From: Flavobacteriaceae bacterium
Lineage (GTDB): Bacteria; Bacteroidota; Bacteroidia; Flavobacteriales; Flavobacteriaceae
Reading direction: 5' to 3'
DNA length: 33,973 nt
NCBI GenBank assembly: GCA_027081505.1
Contig: JALWKK010000100.1
Coordinates: 1-33,973, forward strand
Under the pieces are notes generated by a model. The model was not told the origin of the DNA. It searched no databases and saw only the letters and a program-made list of their open reading frames with translations. This document shows positions 9,401-15,633 of the stretch, in pieces; positions within the stretch are counted from its first letter, which is position 1, and every line of letters starts with the position of its first letter. A program made the translations under genes and the position numbers.

Positions 9401-10761
9401 TAAGCGGAGGCGATAAAGCACTAAACGGCTTGGTAGGAATTTTAACAGCAATAAAAAAAATTCAGTTTAATTACCAAGAAGATAACGGAATCTTCTTGCC
9501 CGGATACATACCTTCGGTAGGTTTTGCAGGAAGCCTAAAACCCACTGCCGGATTTACATTCGGTAGCCAAGCGGAAATTAGAGAACTTGCCGCTCGAAAA
9601 GGGTGGCTTACCATTTACCCCGAATTTAATGAGCAATACACCGAAATGGAAAAACAACAGTTTGACTATCAAATCAATACCGAAATACTTCCTAATCTAA
9701 AAATAGACTTTAACGGTAGTCGTATTTACAACGAAAACTATGCCGAAAACTATATCGTAGAAGACGGTTTGTACCGTACCTTGTCGCCAAACAATTTTGG
9801 TAATTTTAATATCTCTACCAACCTAATTAAAACCGCATTTAGCAAAAGCGACGAAAACGCCTCTACCGTATTTGACGATTTTAGAAATAACAGATTGGTA
9901 ATTGCAAAACGATTGGCCGAAAAACATTACGGTAGTACAAACTACCCGTTAGATGCAGAAGGATTTCCTGTTGGTTTCGGAAAAACCAGTCAAGACGTAT
10001 TATTACCCGCATTTTTGTCGGCATACAAAGGAAGTAACGCACAAAGAGAAAAAACAGGCTTCTTAAGAGACATTCCGTTGCCCAATTGGGATATGAAATA
10101 CACAGGATTAATGAAACTAAAATGGTTTAAAAAACGATTTAAACGATTTTCTATTCAACACGGCTATCGTGCCGACTATTCGGTAAACAATTTTAGAAAC
10201 AACTTAGATTACGATAAAAACAATCCGGAAGCAACCGATCAAGCAGGTAATTTTAAAACCAAAATGATACTCTCTAACGTAACACTTACCGAGCAGTTTT
10301 CACCACTTATTAAAATAGATTTTGAAATGAAAAACTCGGTTAAAATACTTGCCGAAATCAGAAAAGATAGAGCCATGTCATTAAGTTTTGCCAATAATTT
10401 ATTAACCGAAATTATTGGAAAAGAATACGTTATAGGATTGGGTTACAGAATTAAGGATTTGCGATTTGTAACTAACATTGGAGGTAAAAAGAAAGTGCTT
10501 AAAAGCGATTTAAACTTTAAATTAGATTTATCTCTACGAGATAATAAGACCATTATTAGATATCTGGATTTGGTAAACAATCAAACTACTGCTGGACAGA
10601 CCCTTTACGGAATTCAATTTACCGCAGATTATTCACTAACCAAAAACTTAACCGTATTGTTCTATTACGACCATACCTTCTCCGAATATGCTATCTCAAC
10701 GGCATTTCCACAAACCACAATTAGAAGCGGGCTAACACTAAGATATAATTTTGGAAATTAA
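3484..10761 (+). CDS. sprA: T9SS outer-membrane translocon / gliding motility protein SprA
   Basis: SprA is the very large outer-membrane beta-barrel forming the protein-conducting pore of the type IX secretion system; it is needed for secretion and gliding in flavobacteria. The 2425-residue length agrees with the family. A signal peptide is visible (hydrophobic run about residues 14-28, PANA-Q cleavage near 31), followed by long beta-rich barrel sequence ending TIRSGLTLRYNFGN. The only plausible start is TTG at 3484, one base after the ruvA stop; no in-frame ATG precedes the signal peptide. Residues about 1904-1979 are a Lys/Arg/Glu/Gly/Ser-rich low-complexity insertion, and a Gly/Asn-rich stretch lies near residues 479-500. 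gcvH follows after 21 nt. Confidence 0.97.
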   Translation: MGIIQDNNHHKRVLKIVVFVAIIIWGLPANAQDTTQTGYTTGSMILPTPTSIEDLYTYDPITDRYIYTQTLGDFNISYPLILTPEEYQNLVLKQQMKSYFKDKIDAADGRKEGSEELQKNLIPALYVNSNFFESVFGGNTIEVIPQGSVEMDLGILFTKQDNPSFSPRNRRNFSFDFDQRISLSLLGKVGERLQINANYDTQSTFDFQNQIKLEYTPTEDDIIRKIEVGNVNMPLNSSLIQGAQSLFGVKTELQFGKTTITGVFSEQKSETRTVVAQGDATITEFELFALDYDDNRHFFLSHYFRDNYDRVLKQYPFINSNVQITRVEVWITNRNNTIENVRNIVAVQDIGESNPENIGLPFPPGGFINTSPSSFPDNANNDFNPFGIDGSEQSILNESIRDVASVQAGFSGVQVRDGLDYAILENARKLQPNEYTLNSQLGYISLNQRLNNDEVLGVSFQFTVNGQVYQVGEFSNDGVEANGGELPGNGGGGNNNENNVGLAQNLVVKMLKSNITNVDEPVWDLMMKNIYPIGGFQLEPEDFRLNILYLDPSPLNYITAAEPTPDFPATPLPDDVENTTLLRVFNLDRLDFNQNLQPEGDGFFDFLPGITVDTQNGRIIFTSVEPFGEYLFNKLDNTPGGTEDYNNPTTYNANQNKYVYKSLYDSTKIQAEQEDSDKNKFQLKGSYKSTGSNGIPIGGFNIPQGSVTVTAGGRVLVEGIDYTVNYQLGTVQILDPSLQNSNTPISVTTENTTLFGQQTKRFTGLNVEHKFSDEFQVGATYLNLNERPMTQKSSYGVEPINNTMFGINANYATEVPFLTRLVNKLPNIDTDVESNFSIRGEFAYLLPGAPKVADFGGEATVYIDDFEASQTRIDINTPLSWFLSSTPVGFGGEHPNDNLAYNYNRARLAWYTIDPIFYSRQRPPGINDEDLSSPFTRRVFRDEIFPEQDIVQGQTQALFTLDLDYHPDERGPYNFSPEANGGNNLPNPQDRFAGIMRQITSTDFERSNVEFIEFWIMDPFIYEENQGNPGGIINFNLGNISEDILKDGRKQYENGLPIDGSTDGTIETNFGKVPLNQSLVYTFDTQGQERINQDIGLDGLTDAEEAAKYPAFANLPDPAGDNYLYFLQAEGNIFDRYKLYNGTQGNSPETVTNTDRGSTPQPDVEDLNRDNTMNTVDSYYEYKVNIFPGMNRDNNPYITDIKEVDVTLPNNSVIPTRWVQFKIPISEPDQIINGISDFRSIRFMRMYLSQFPQDIVLRFATLSLVRGDYRRYLLSLDETGEDPVLDNTIFENQSISIEENGSRQPIPYVLPPGVIREQLNNNNNIIRQNEQSLALRVCGLEPGDGRGVYKNFNVDMRQYKNLEMFIHAESLVAETPLNDEEMVAFIRLGNDLDQSYYEIQLPLNPTPFGTTSREGVWPIENRLKLPLSLLQEVKTRVLGDPNYNPNDVVFFNQSDLEGGYSGPENELRIGIKGNPSFGNVRIVMLGLRNAANNDICGEVWFNELRLSELNNEGGWAAVANMDVNLADFASITATGKRSTIGFGSIEQGPNQRSREDVQSYDVVTNVNLGQLLPKKWGVQLPFNYGRNEELITPQFDPEYQDIELQARLDNTENADERKRIKDQSVNYTKRQSINFIGVRKDRTDSKTQRVYDIENFTFSYSYNRVDHTDFEIEKSLEQNVNLGGTYNYSFKAKPVEPFKKNDSLFTGKYWKFLKDLNFNYLPSNVSVSSSIIRQYNEQKFRNINLLAGNIDVPVLYQRNYLFDWQYTLNYNLTKSLRANFTSTNNRIVTNYINPDSGLIDNSIGIWDGFFNLGEPNQHYQSLQVNYDLPFSKFPFLKFVRATYSYMGNYQWQRSSNLFREIEIPLRDGTTQVFDLGNTVQNSNQHKINSSLDMKSFYKYIGLTKRRKGRRKKNKILQGEEEKQGGKGKGGKNERNERLKGKEEREEKGSFTSSLNSRGNKGRGSNSTSGRSSLSGGDKALNGLVGILTAIKKIQFNYQEDNGIFLPGYIPSVGFAGSLKPTAGFTFGSQAEIRELAARKGWLTIYPEFNEQYTEMEKQQFDYQINTEILPNLKIDFNGSRIYNENYAENYIVEDGLYRTLSPNNFGNFNISTNLIKTAFSKSDENASTVFDDFRNNRLVIAKRLAEKHYGSTNYPLDAEGFPVGFGKTSQDVLLPAFLSAYKGSNAQREKTGFLRDIPLPNWDMKYTGLMKLKWFKKRFKRFSIQHGYRADYSVNNFRNNLDYDKNNPEATDQAGNFKTKMILSNVTLTEQFSPLIKIDFEMKNSVKILAEIRKDRAMSLSFANNLLTEIIGKEYVIGLGYRIKDLRFVTNIGGKKKVLKSDLNFKLDLSLRDNKTIIRYLDLVNNQTTAGQTLYGIQFTADYSLTKNLTVLFYYDHTFSEYAISTAFPQTTIRSGLTLRYNFGN
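9193..9420 (+). other. Highly charged low-complexity insertion inside SprA
   Basis: About 76 codons, starting KRRKGRRKKNK and continuing with repeated Lys/Glu/Gly blocks into a Ser/Gly/Arg-rich stretch ending SSLSGGDK. The region is purine-rich and contrasts with the beta-strand-like sequence on both sides, so it is probably a disordered loop of the barrel. Confidence 0.8.
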
Positions 10762-10782
10762 TAATTAAAAATAAAAACTATT

Positions 10783-11163
10783 ATGAACGTACCTGTTAAT
10801 TTAAAATACACTAAAGATCACGAATGGATTAAAATTGAAGGAGATATAGCTACTGTCGGCATCACCGATTTTGCACAAGGTGAATTGGGAGACATTGTTT
10901 ATGTAGAGGTAGAAACACTCGACGAAACCCTTGATAAAGATGAAGTATTCGGAACAGTTGAAGCCGTTAAAACCGTTTCCGATTTGTTTTTACCATTATC
11001 TGGAGAAATAATAGCGTTTAACGATTCGTTAGAAGCCGAACCCGAAAAAGTAAATCAAGACCCTTACGGAGATGGATGGATGATAAAAGTAAAAATTGCT
11101 AATCCCGATGAAATAGAGTCCCTTCTTGATGACCAGGCGTATAAAAAAATTATTGGCGCATAA
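10783..11163 (+). CDS. gcvH: Glycine cleavage system H protein (lipoyl carrier)
   Basis: H protein shuttles the aminomethyl group between the P, T and L proteins of the glycine cleavage system on a lipoyl-lysine arm. The 126-residue length and the sequence are typical: KYTKDHEWIKIEGDIATVGI at the N-terminus and FGTVEAVKTVSDLF around the lipoylated lysine, which I place at Lys63. The C-terminal NQDPYGDGWMIKVKI motif is also present. No other glycine cleavage genes are in the window. The gene sits 21 nt after sprA and its last ~35 nt overlap the next reading frame, which points to operon membership. Confidence 0.97.
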   Translation: MNVPVNLKYTKDHEWIKIEGDIATVGITDFAQGELGDIVYVEVETLDETLDKDEVFGTVEAVKTVSDLFLPLSGEIIAFNDSLEAEPEKVNQDPYGDGWMIKVKIANPDEIESLLDDQAYKKIIGA

Positions 11164-11530
11164 ATCTGTTTCGGTAGTTGTTGTAGTTTATACACTACTA
11201 ATTACACTATTGTTTTTAATGCCAAAGGTGGTATTGATACCCGTTAAAACCTACATTCCATTCGATAAAATAGGGCATACTATCATTCATTTATTTTTAG
11301 TTTTTGGGTGGTTATTGTTCTTTTACCGTCACGATAACAAGCATTTATCTATCTCAAAAGCACGGTTAATAGGTTTACTATGTTTTTTTTATGGCATAAT
11401 TATTGAGATTATTCAAGAATTGATGATTCCCTTACGTCAAGCCGATTTTTTTGATGTTTTGGCAAATACAATAGGGCTGTTTATAGGATTTACTCTGTTT
11501 TGGAAGTTAAAAGATAAGAAAAGTGTATAA
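11129..11530 (+). CDS. VanZ-like family membrane protein
   Basis: A small, very hydrophobic protein (133 residues from the ATG at 11129) with four likely membrane segments: SVVVVVYTLLITLLFLMPKV, a segment around HTIIHLFLVFGWLLFF, ARLIGLLCFFYGIIIEIIQ, and a C-terminal TIGLFIGFTLFWKL. The pattern IPFDKIGHTIIH followed later by QADFFDVLANTIG is typical of the VanZ-like family, whose biochemical role is not settled outside teicoplanin resistance. The ATG start overlaps the end of gcvH by 35 nt in another frame; an in-frame TTG at 11153 is an alternative that shortens the overlap. I infer co-transcription with ruvA-sprA-gcvH. Confidence 0.8.
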   Translation: MTRRIKKLLAHKSVSVVVVVYTLLITLLFLMPKVVLIPVKTYIPFDKIGHTIIHLFLVFGWLLFFYRHDNKHLSISKARLIGLLCFFYGIIIEIIQELMIPLRQADFFDVLANTIGLFIGFTLFWKLKDKKSV

Positions 11531-11548
11531 AAAATATTTCGTTATTTT

Positions 11549-11579
11549 TTTGATTACTATATGATTTATTATACTTTAG
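11549..11579 (+). promoter_or_regulatory. Candidate promoter for the first TonB gene
   Basis: A -33-like TTTG (11549-11552) is followed after 19 nt by TACTTTAG (11572-11579), one mismatch from the Bacteroidota -7 consensus TAnnTTTG. It ends 19 nt before the ATG at 11599. The spacing fits known flavobacterial promoters. Confidence 0.5.
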
Positions 11580-11598
11580 CAACTATAAATACAACACT

Positions 11599-12324
11599 AT
11601 GGAAGTAAAAAAAAATCCAAAGATTGACCTTTCGAAAAGAAGCTTATTATTTTTTCAATTAGGAATGATACTAATGCTTTTTATTACCTGGAGAGCCATT
11701 GAGCACAAAACTTACGAAAAATCTGATATCGATACCGGAATGGTTGATGTAGCCGATGACCTTGAAGAAGATATCCCGATTACAGATCAAACGACCCCTC
11801 CGCCTCCGCCTCCACCACCACCGGCAGCACCGGAAGAGATAGAGGTGATTGAAGACGAAGAAGACATCGAAGAAACCGTGATAGAATCTACAGAAACCGA
11901 TGCCGAGGAAGAAATCGTAGAAGTAGAAGAAATTGAAGAAGAAGAAGTAGAGGAAGAAATTGCCGATGTGCCTTTTGCCGTTATTGAAAAAGTACCTGTT
12001 TATCCGGGTTGCGAAAGCGCTAAAGGTAATGCGGCAAAGAAAAAATGTATGTCGGATAAAATCAAAAAATTTGTTAATAAAAAGTTTAATACCGATTTAG
12101 CCGGTGATTTAGGACTGGAAGGAAGACAACGAATTACCGTAATTTTTAAAATAGACAAGACCGGCGGTGTGACAGGAGTAAAAGCACGAGCACCGCACCC
12201 TAAGTTGGCGAAAGAAGCCGAAAAAGTTGTTAAAATGCTTCCTAAAATGCAACCGGGAAAACAACGAGGAAGACCGGTTGGTGTGCTTTACACGCTTCCT
12301 ATTATATTTCAAGTTCAAGATTAA
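11599..12324 (+). CDS. TonB-family energy transducer (first copy)
   Basis: Predicted inner-membrane protein that passes proton-motive force energy from ExbB/ExbD to outer-membrane partners; no ExbB/ExbD genes are in the window. Order of parts: short basic cytoplasmic tail, one membrane segment (about residues 15-32), a run of nine prolines (67-75), a strongly acidic linker (79-121), and a TonB C-terminal domain from about residue 127. The domain begins VPVYPGCES and carries a Cys pair (Cys138 and Cys150, C-x11-C) that recurs in the next gene and, with one residue less, in remB. The acidic linker, in place of the usual Lys-Pro spacer, is distinctive. A clear terminator follows, so it is probably its own transcription unit. 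Confidence 0.9.
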   Translation: MEVKKNPKIDLSKRSLLFFQLGMILMLFITWRAIEHKTYEKSDIDTGMVDVADDLEEDIPITDQTTPPPPPPPPPAAPEEIEVIEDEEDIEETVIESTETDAEEEIVEVEEIEEEEVEEEIADVPFAVIEKVPVYPGCESAKGNAAKKKCMSDKIKKFVNKKFNTDLAGDLGLEGRQRITVIFKIDKTGGVTGVKARAPHPKLAKEAEKVVKMLPKMQPGKQRGRPVGVLYTLPIIFQVQD

Positions 12325-12349
12325 ATTCAAACTATTTATATACTTTATA

Positions 12350-12376
12350 GCGTCCTTTTAAAGGGCGCTTTTTTTT
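12350..12376 (+). terminator. Rho-independent terminator of the first TonB gene
   Basis: GCGTCCT and AGGGCGC form a GC-rich stem (one G-U pair) around a short loop, followed directly by eight T residues. It begins 26 nt after the stop codon. Confidence 0.85.
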
Positions 12377-12584
12377 GGCATAAACCTTGCATAATTACGT
12401 ATATAATATCTATTCTTATACCAATAAATAGTCCAAAACTATTTTATATTTTAGAATGGATAATACCGGTACAGAATGAAAATAGTTCAATGAAAGAACA
12501 TGAAATTAAAATATATTGAATTTGTATTCGGTATAAGGCAGTAACCAAGACTTCCATTATGGCAGTCCTTTAATACATATCGTT

Positions 12585-13379
12585 ATGAAAACTATTATTT
12601 ACAAATTGCTGCCAACCAAAAAAATCACCTCCAAACTTGATGATAAAAAGTCAATAAACATTCCTTGGAATTCTAGACTTTTTTTTCAAATCGGACTCAT
12701 AATTAGTTTGTTACTCGGTTATTTTGTTATTGAAAGCACTTCAAAGCTAAGCATTTCGTATGTGCAACCCGAGTCAGATTATTTGTTAGAAGAAGCCCCA
12801 TTGGCAAATTATGTTTTAGAAGAATCCAAAAAGAAAACGGTTAAACAAAGAATCACTAAACCGGTTAAAAAACATCCAAAGCAACAAGTAGTATCACATA
12901 TTAAACCGGTGGATAACAGTTTTAACAAACAAGAAACCGGAGTTCCTTCTACAGAAATAAGCTCTGATGCTACCATTCCGGAAAAAGGAAAAACAACTGT
13001 CGAAGTGGTAAAACCGGATATAACCAAAAATATCAGGTCGGTAGAATTTGCTCCGGTTTTTCCCGGATGCGAAAGTACAACTACCAAACAAGAACGCATT
13101 AATTGTTTTTCAGAAAAAATAAAAAAATTTGTGTCTCGAAAATTTAATGCCGATAAAAGTTCGGGAGACCTCACGGGTGAACAACGTATTCCTATACAAT
13201 TTACGGTTGATGAAAAAGGATACATAACAGATGTTTTGGTGCAAACCGATGATAAAGGACTAGCAAAGGAAGCTAAAAGGGTAATAAGCAAACTTCCAAA
13301 AATGACTCCCGGAAGACAAGGTGATATCCCTGTAAAAGTTCAATATGTGCTACCTCTCGTTATAGTTGTAAACAACTAA
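12585..13379 (+). CDS. TonB-family energy transducer (second copy)
   Basis: A 264-residue paralogue of the preceding gene. It has a longer cytoplasmic N-terminus, one membrane segment (about residues 32-49), a Lys-rich linker without a polyproline run, and a TonB C-terminal domain from about residue 150. The shared core is easy to see: APVFPGCES, a Cys pair (Cys162 and Cys174, again C-x11-C), EKIKKFVSRKFNAD, GEQRIPIQFTVDEKG and LPKMTPGRQG. The acidic linker of the first copy is replaced by a basic one, so the two may reach different partners. The ATG at 12585 is the first in frame. Its terminator at 13405 separates it from remB. Confidence 0.88.
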   Translation: MKTIIYKLLPTKKITSKLDDKKSINIPWNSRLFFQIGLIISLLLGYFVIESTSKLSISYVQPESDYLLEEAPLANYVLEESKKKTVKQRITKPVKKHPKQQVVSHIKPVDNSFNKQETGVPSTEISSDATIPEKGKTTVEVVKPDITKNIRSVEFAPVFPGCESTTTKQERINCFSEKIKKFVSRKFNADKSSGDLTGEQRIPIQFTVDEKGYITDVLVQTDDKGLAKEAKRVISKLPKMTPGRQGDIPVKVQYVLPLVIVVNN

Positions 13380-13404
13380 TTATTAAAATTAATTCTATAA
13401 TTTT

Positions 13405-13435
13405 AAGCCTCGTTATCTTCGAGGCTTTGTTTTTG
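13405..13435 (+). terminator. Rho-independent terminator of the second TonB gene
   Basis: A perfect 8-bp stem, AAGCCTCG with CGAGGCTT, around a 7-nt loop, followed by TGTTTTT. It starts 26 nt after the stop codon. Confidence 0.9.
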
Positions 13436-13460
13436 ATATGCCAAAAATGACGTATCTTTC
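13432..13460 (+). promoter_or_regulatory. Candidate promoter for remB
   Basis: TTTG (13432-13435, embedded in the upstream terminator T-tract) is followed after 17 nt by TATCTTTC (13453-13460), one mismatch from TAnnTTTG. It implies a leader of roughly 100 nt before the remB ATG. Confidence 0.4.
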
Positions 13461-13532
13461 GAGGGTTTAAAATAACGTGTAAATGAAACGCCTGTAACTA
13501 AATTATTATTAAAACACCAATTTGGTTATGGT

Positions 13533-13549
13533 AAGTTCCAAGTGAACTT
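13533..13549. repeat. Short perfect inverted repeat in the remB leader (possible operator)
   Basis: AAGTTC-N5-GAACTT, centred about 32 nt before the remB ATG. The compact dyad with a 5-nt spacer is consistent with a dimeric regulator site or a small leader hairpin; which of the two cannot be told from sequence. Confidence 0.4.
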
Positions 13550-13572
13550 TAAAAATTAACAAAAATAAACAC

Positions 13573-15633
13573 ATGAAACCATTTGTTATATTGCTATTTC
13601 TTGTTTTTCAGATAACTCTTTTTGCCCAAGAATTAGAAAAATACCCTGTTTTTTCGGAATGTAGTGAAGTAGAAATCACCAACCTTCCCGACTGTTTTAA
13701 TAGTACGTTACAAAACACTATTTTGAAAAACTTTAACGTTCCCGAAATTGTAAATCAAGAAAATTATAAAGGAAATGTACAAGTACTTTTTGAGGTTGAT
13801 AAAGAAGGTGTTTTTAAAGTGGTTTATGTAGATGCTGTTTACGATGAGTTAAAAGAAGAAACCAAACGAGTTTTTAACTTGTTACCAAAAATTAAACCGG
13901 CAACATTTAATGCAAAACCACATTACGCACAATTTACACTTACCATAAAAATTCCGTTATCACAAAACACGGTTTTAATTGAAGAAACCAAACAAAACAT
14001 AGATTTGACAACCGAATACGATGCAATAATAAAAGAACCGTACAAAAATCAAGAGTTTGAAAGTGTACTTAACATTCCGTTATCATTTGAGCAGTATAAC
14101 CGTTTTGACGAAGCTATAAACAAAATAGGTTTTAATAACCATACATCTCAAAAACCCTATTTATATTCGGAAGTAAATAAATATTATAATTTTTCTGAAA
14201 AAAGAGCATCCTTACATAAAGATGTTACCGGTTGGTTAGGAAGAAAATTCTGGAATGAGCATATGGTGGCTTTTACAGGAGAAGACTATTGGATTACATT
14301 AGATCCGGGAGTAGATTTGCAAGTTGGAAAAGATTTTGACGAGGATATAAATACTTATAACAACACCCGTTTGGTATATGTACAAGGCGGATTGGGTAAA
14401 AATTTCAATTTTTTCGCAGTCGTTTATGAAAGTCAAGGGCGGTTTGCCGGTTATTTTAATCGCTATGCCGAAAGTATAAAACCCGATGGAGGAAATCCGG
14501 CAATTATCCCTGCAATGGGTATCGCCAAAGAGTTTAAAACCGATTCGTACGACTATCCCAGAGCAACAGGTTATATTTCCTATTCGCCTTCAGAAAAAGT
14601 GAATTTTCAATTAGGTCACGGTAAAAACTTTATAGGAGACGGCTACCGCTCGTTACTATTGAGCGACAATAGCAGTGCCTATCCCTACTTGAGAATTAAT
14701 ACTACTTTTTGGAAAATAAAATACACCAATACTTGGATGTCGCTTCGAGATGTGCGTCCCGAAGTAACCGATGGCGGCTCGTTTAGAACCAAGTTTATAG
14801 CAAACCATTATTTAAGCTATAATGTAACCAAACGATTAAACATAGGTTTGTTTGAAAGTGTAATTTGGGAAAACGATAACAACAGAGGATTTGACTTTAA
14901 TTACCTAAATCCGGTTATTTTCTTTAGAGCTATCGAATTTTCAACAGGATCGCGAGGCGGAAACGCACTTATAGGAATAACATCCAAATATAAATTTACC
15001 GACCGGATTAATGCATACGGACAATTATTAATAGACGAATTTTCTTCTTCCGATATTTTTGGCGGAAAAGGAAGTTATAAAAACAAAATAGGTTACCAAT
15101 TAGGTGCTAAATATTACCGAGCATTTGGAGTGGAAGGGCTTAACCTTCAAATGGAATACAACCGGGTAAGACCTTATACCTATTCGCATAATACGGTAGT
15201 GTTAAATTACGGGAATAATAACCAACCACTTGCACATACTTTGGGTGCCAATTTTTCAGAATTTATTGCAATTGCACGATATAACAAAAACCGAATTTTT
15301 TCAGACTTAAAAGTAGTAGTAGCAAAAAGAGGCTTTGATTTTAACACCGAAGAAGATACCTTTTCTTATGGCGGAAATGTTTATACCAGCGAATATGACA
15401 GACCATTTGATAACGGAAATGTGTTGGCACAAGGAAATACTGCCGACTTTTTCCATTTGGAAATTAATACGGGTTATATTTTAAACCCTGCTACTAACCT
15501 GAAAATTTACGGAAGTCTAATTTACCGAAACCTAAAACCTCAAACCAACACCGAAACGGTTTTTAAAGAAAATACCACGTGGCTAAATCTGGGTATTAGA
15601 ACCGATTTGTTTAATTGGTACAAAGATTTTTAG
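13573..15633 (+). CDS. remB: RemB-like gliding motility protein: TonB C-terminal-like domain fused to an outer-membrane beta-barrel
   Basis: A 686-residue secreted protein. A signal peptide (cleavage near residue 18) leads straight into a domain like the C-terminal domain of the two preceding TonB genes (about residues 24-135): YPVFSEC, a Cys pair (Cys30 and Cys41, C-x10-C), VQVLFEVDKEGVFKVVYVDA and LLPKIKPATF. The remainder (about 170-686) is a beta-barrel resembling Wzi-type capsule-assembly proteins, with motifs such as GHGKNFIGDGYRSLLLSDN and NYLNPVIFFRAIEF, ending NLGIRTDLFNWYKDF. RemB is a cell-surface gliding protein of Flavobacterium johnsoniae, and as I recall it lies a few genes after sprA there too; this synteny supports the name. 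The 3' end overlaps the convergent downstream gene by 4 nt. Confidence 0.75.
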   Translation: MKPFVILLFLVFQITLFAQELEKYPVFSECSEVEITNLPDCFNSTLQNTILKNFNVPEIVNQENYKGNVQVLFEVDKEGVFKVVYVDAVYDELKEETKRVFNLLPKIKPATFNAKPHYAQFTLTIKIPLSQNTVLIEETKQNIDLTTEYDAIIKEPYKNQEFESVLNIPLSFEQYNRFDEAINKIGFNNHTSQKPYLYSEVNKYYNFSEKRASLHKDVTGWLGRKFWNEHMVAFTGEDYWITLDPGVDLQVGKDFDEDINTYNNTRLVYVQGGLGKNFNFFAVVYESQGRFAGYFNRYAESIKPDGGNPAIIPAMGIAKEFKTDSYDYPRATGYISYSPSEKVNFQLGHGKNFIGDGYRSLLLSDNSSAYPYLRINTTFWKIKYTNTWMSLRDVRPEVTDGGSFRTKFIANHYLSYNVTKRLNIGLFESVIWENDNNRGFDFNYLNPVIFFRAIEFSTGSRGGNALIGITSKYKFTDRINAYGQLLIDEFSSSDIFGGKGSYKNKIGYQLGAKYYRAFGVEGLNLQMEYNRVRPYTYSHNTVVLNYGNNNQPLAHTLGANFSEFIAIARYNKNRIFSDLKVVVAKRGFDFNTEEDTFSYGGNVYTSEYDRPFDNGNVLAQGNTADFFHLEINTGYILNPATNLKIYGSLIYRNLKPQTNTETVFKENTTWLNLGIRTDLFNWYKDF

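Noticed and set aside
12809-13291. 160-codon open frame antisense to the second TonB gene
   Set aside because: Shadow frame rich in Ser/Leu/Cys with no coherent protein features; the plus-strand TonB call is strong.
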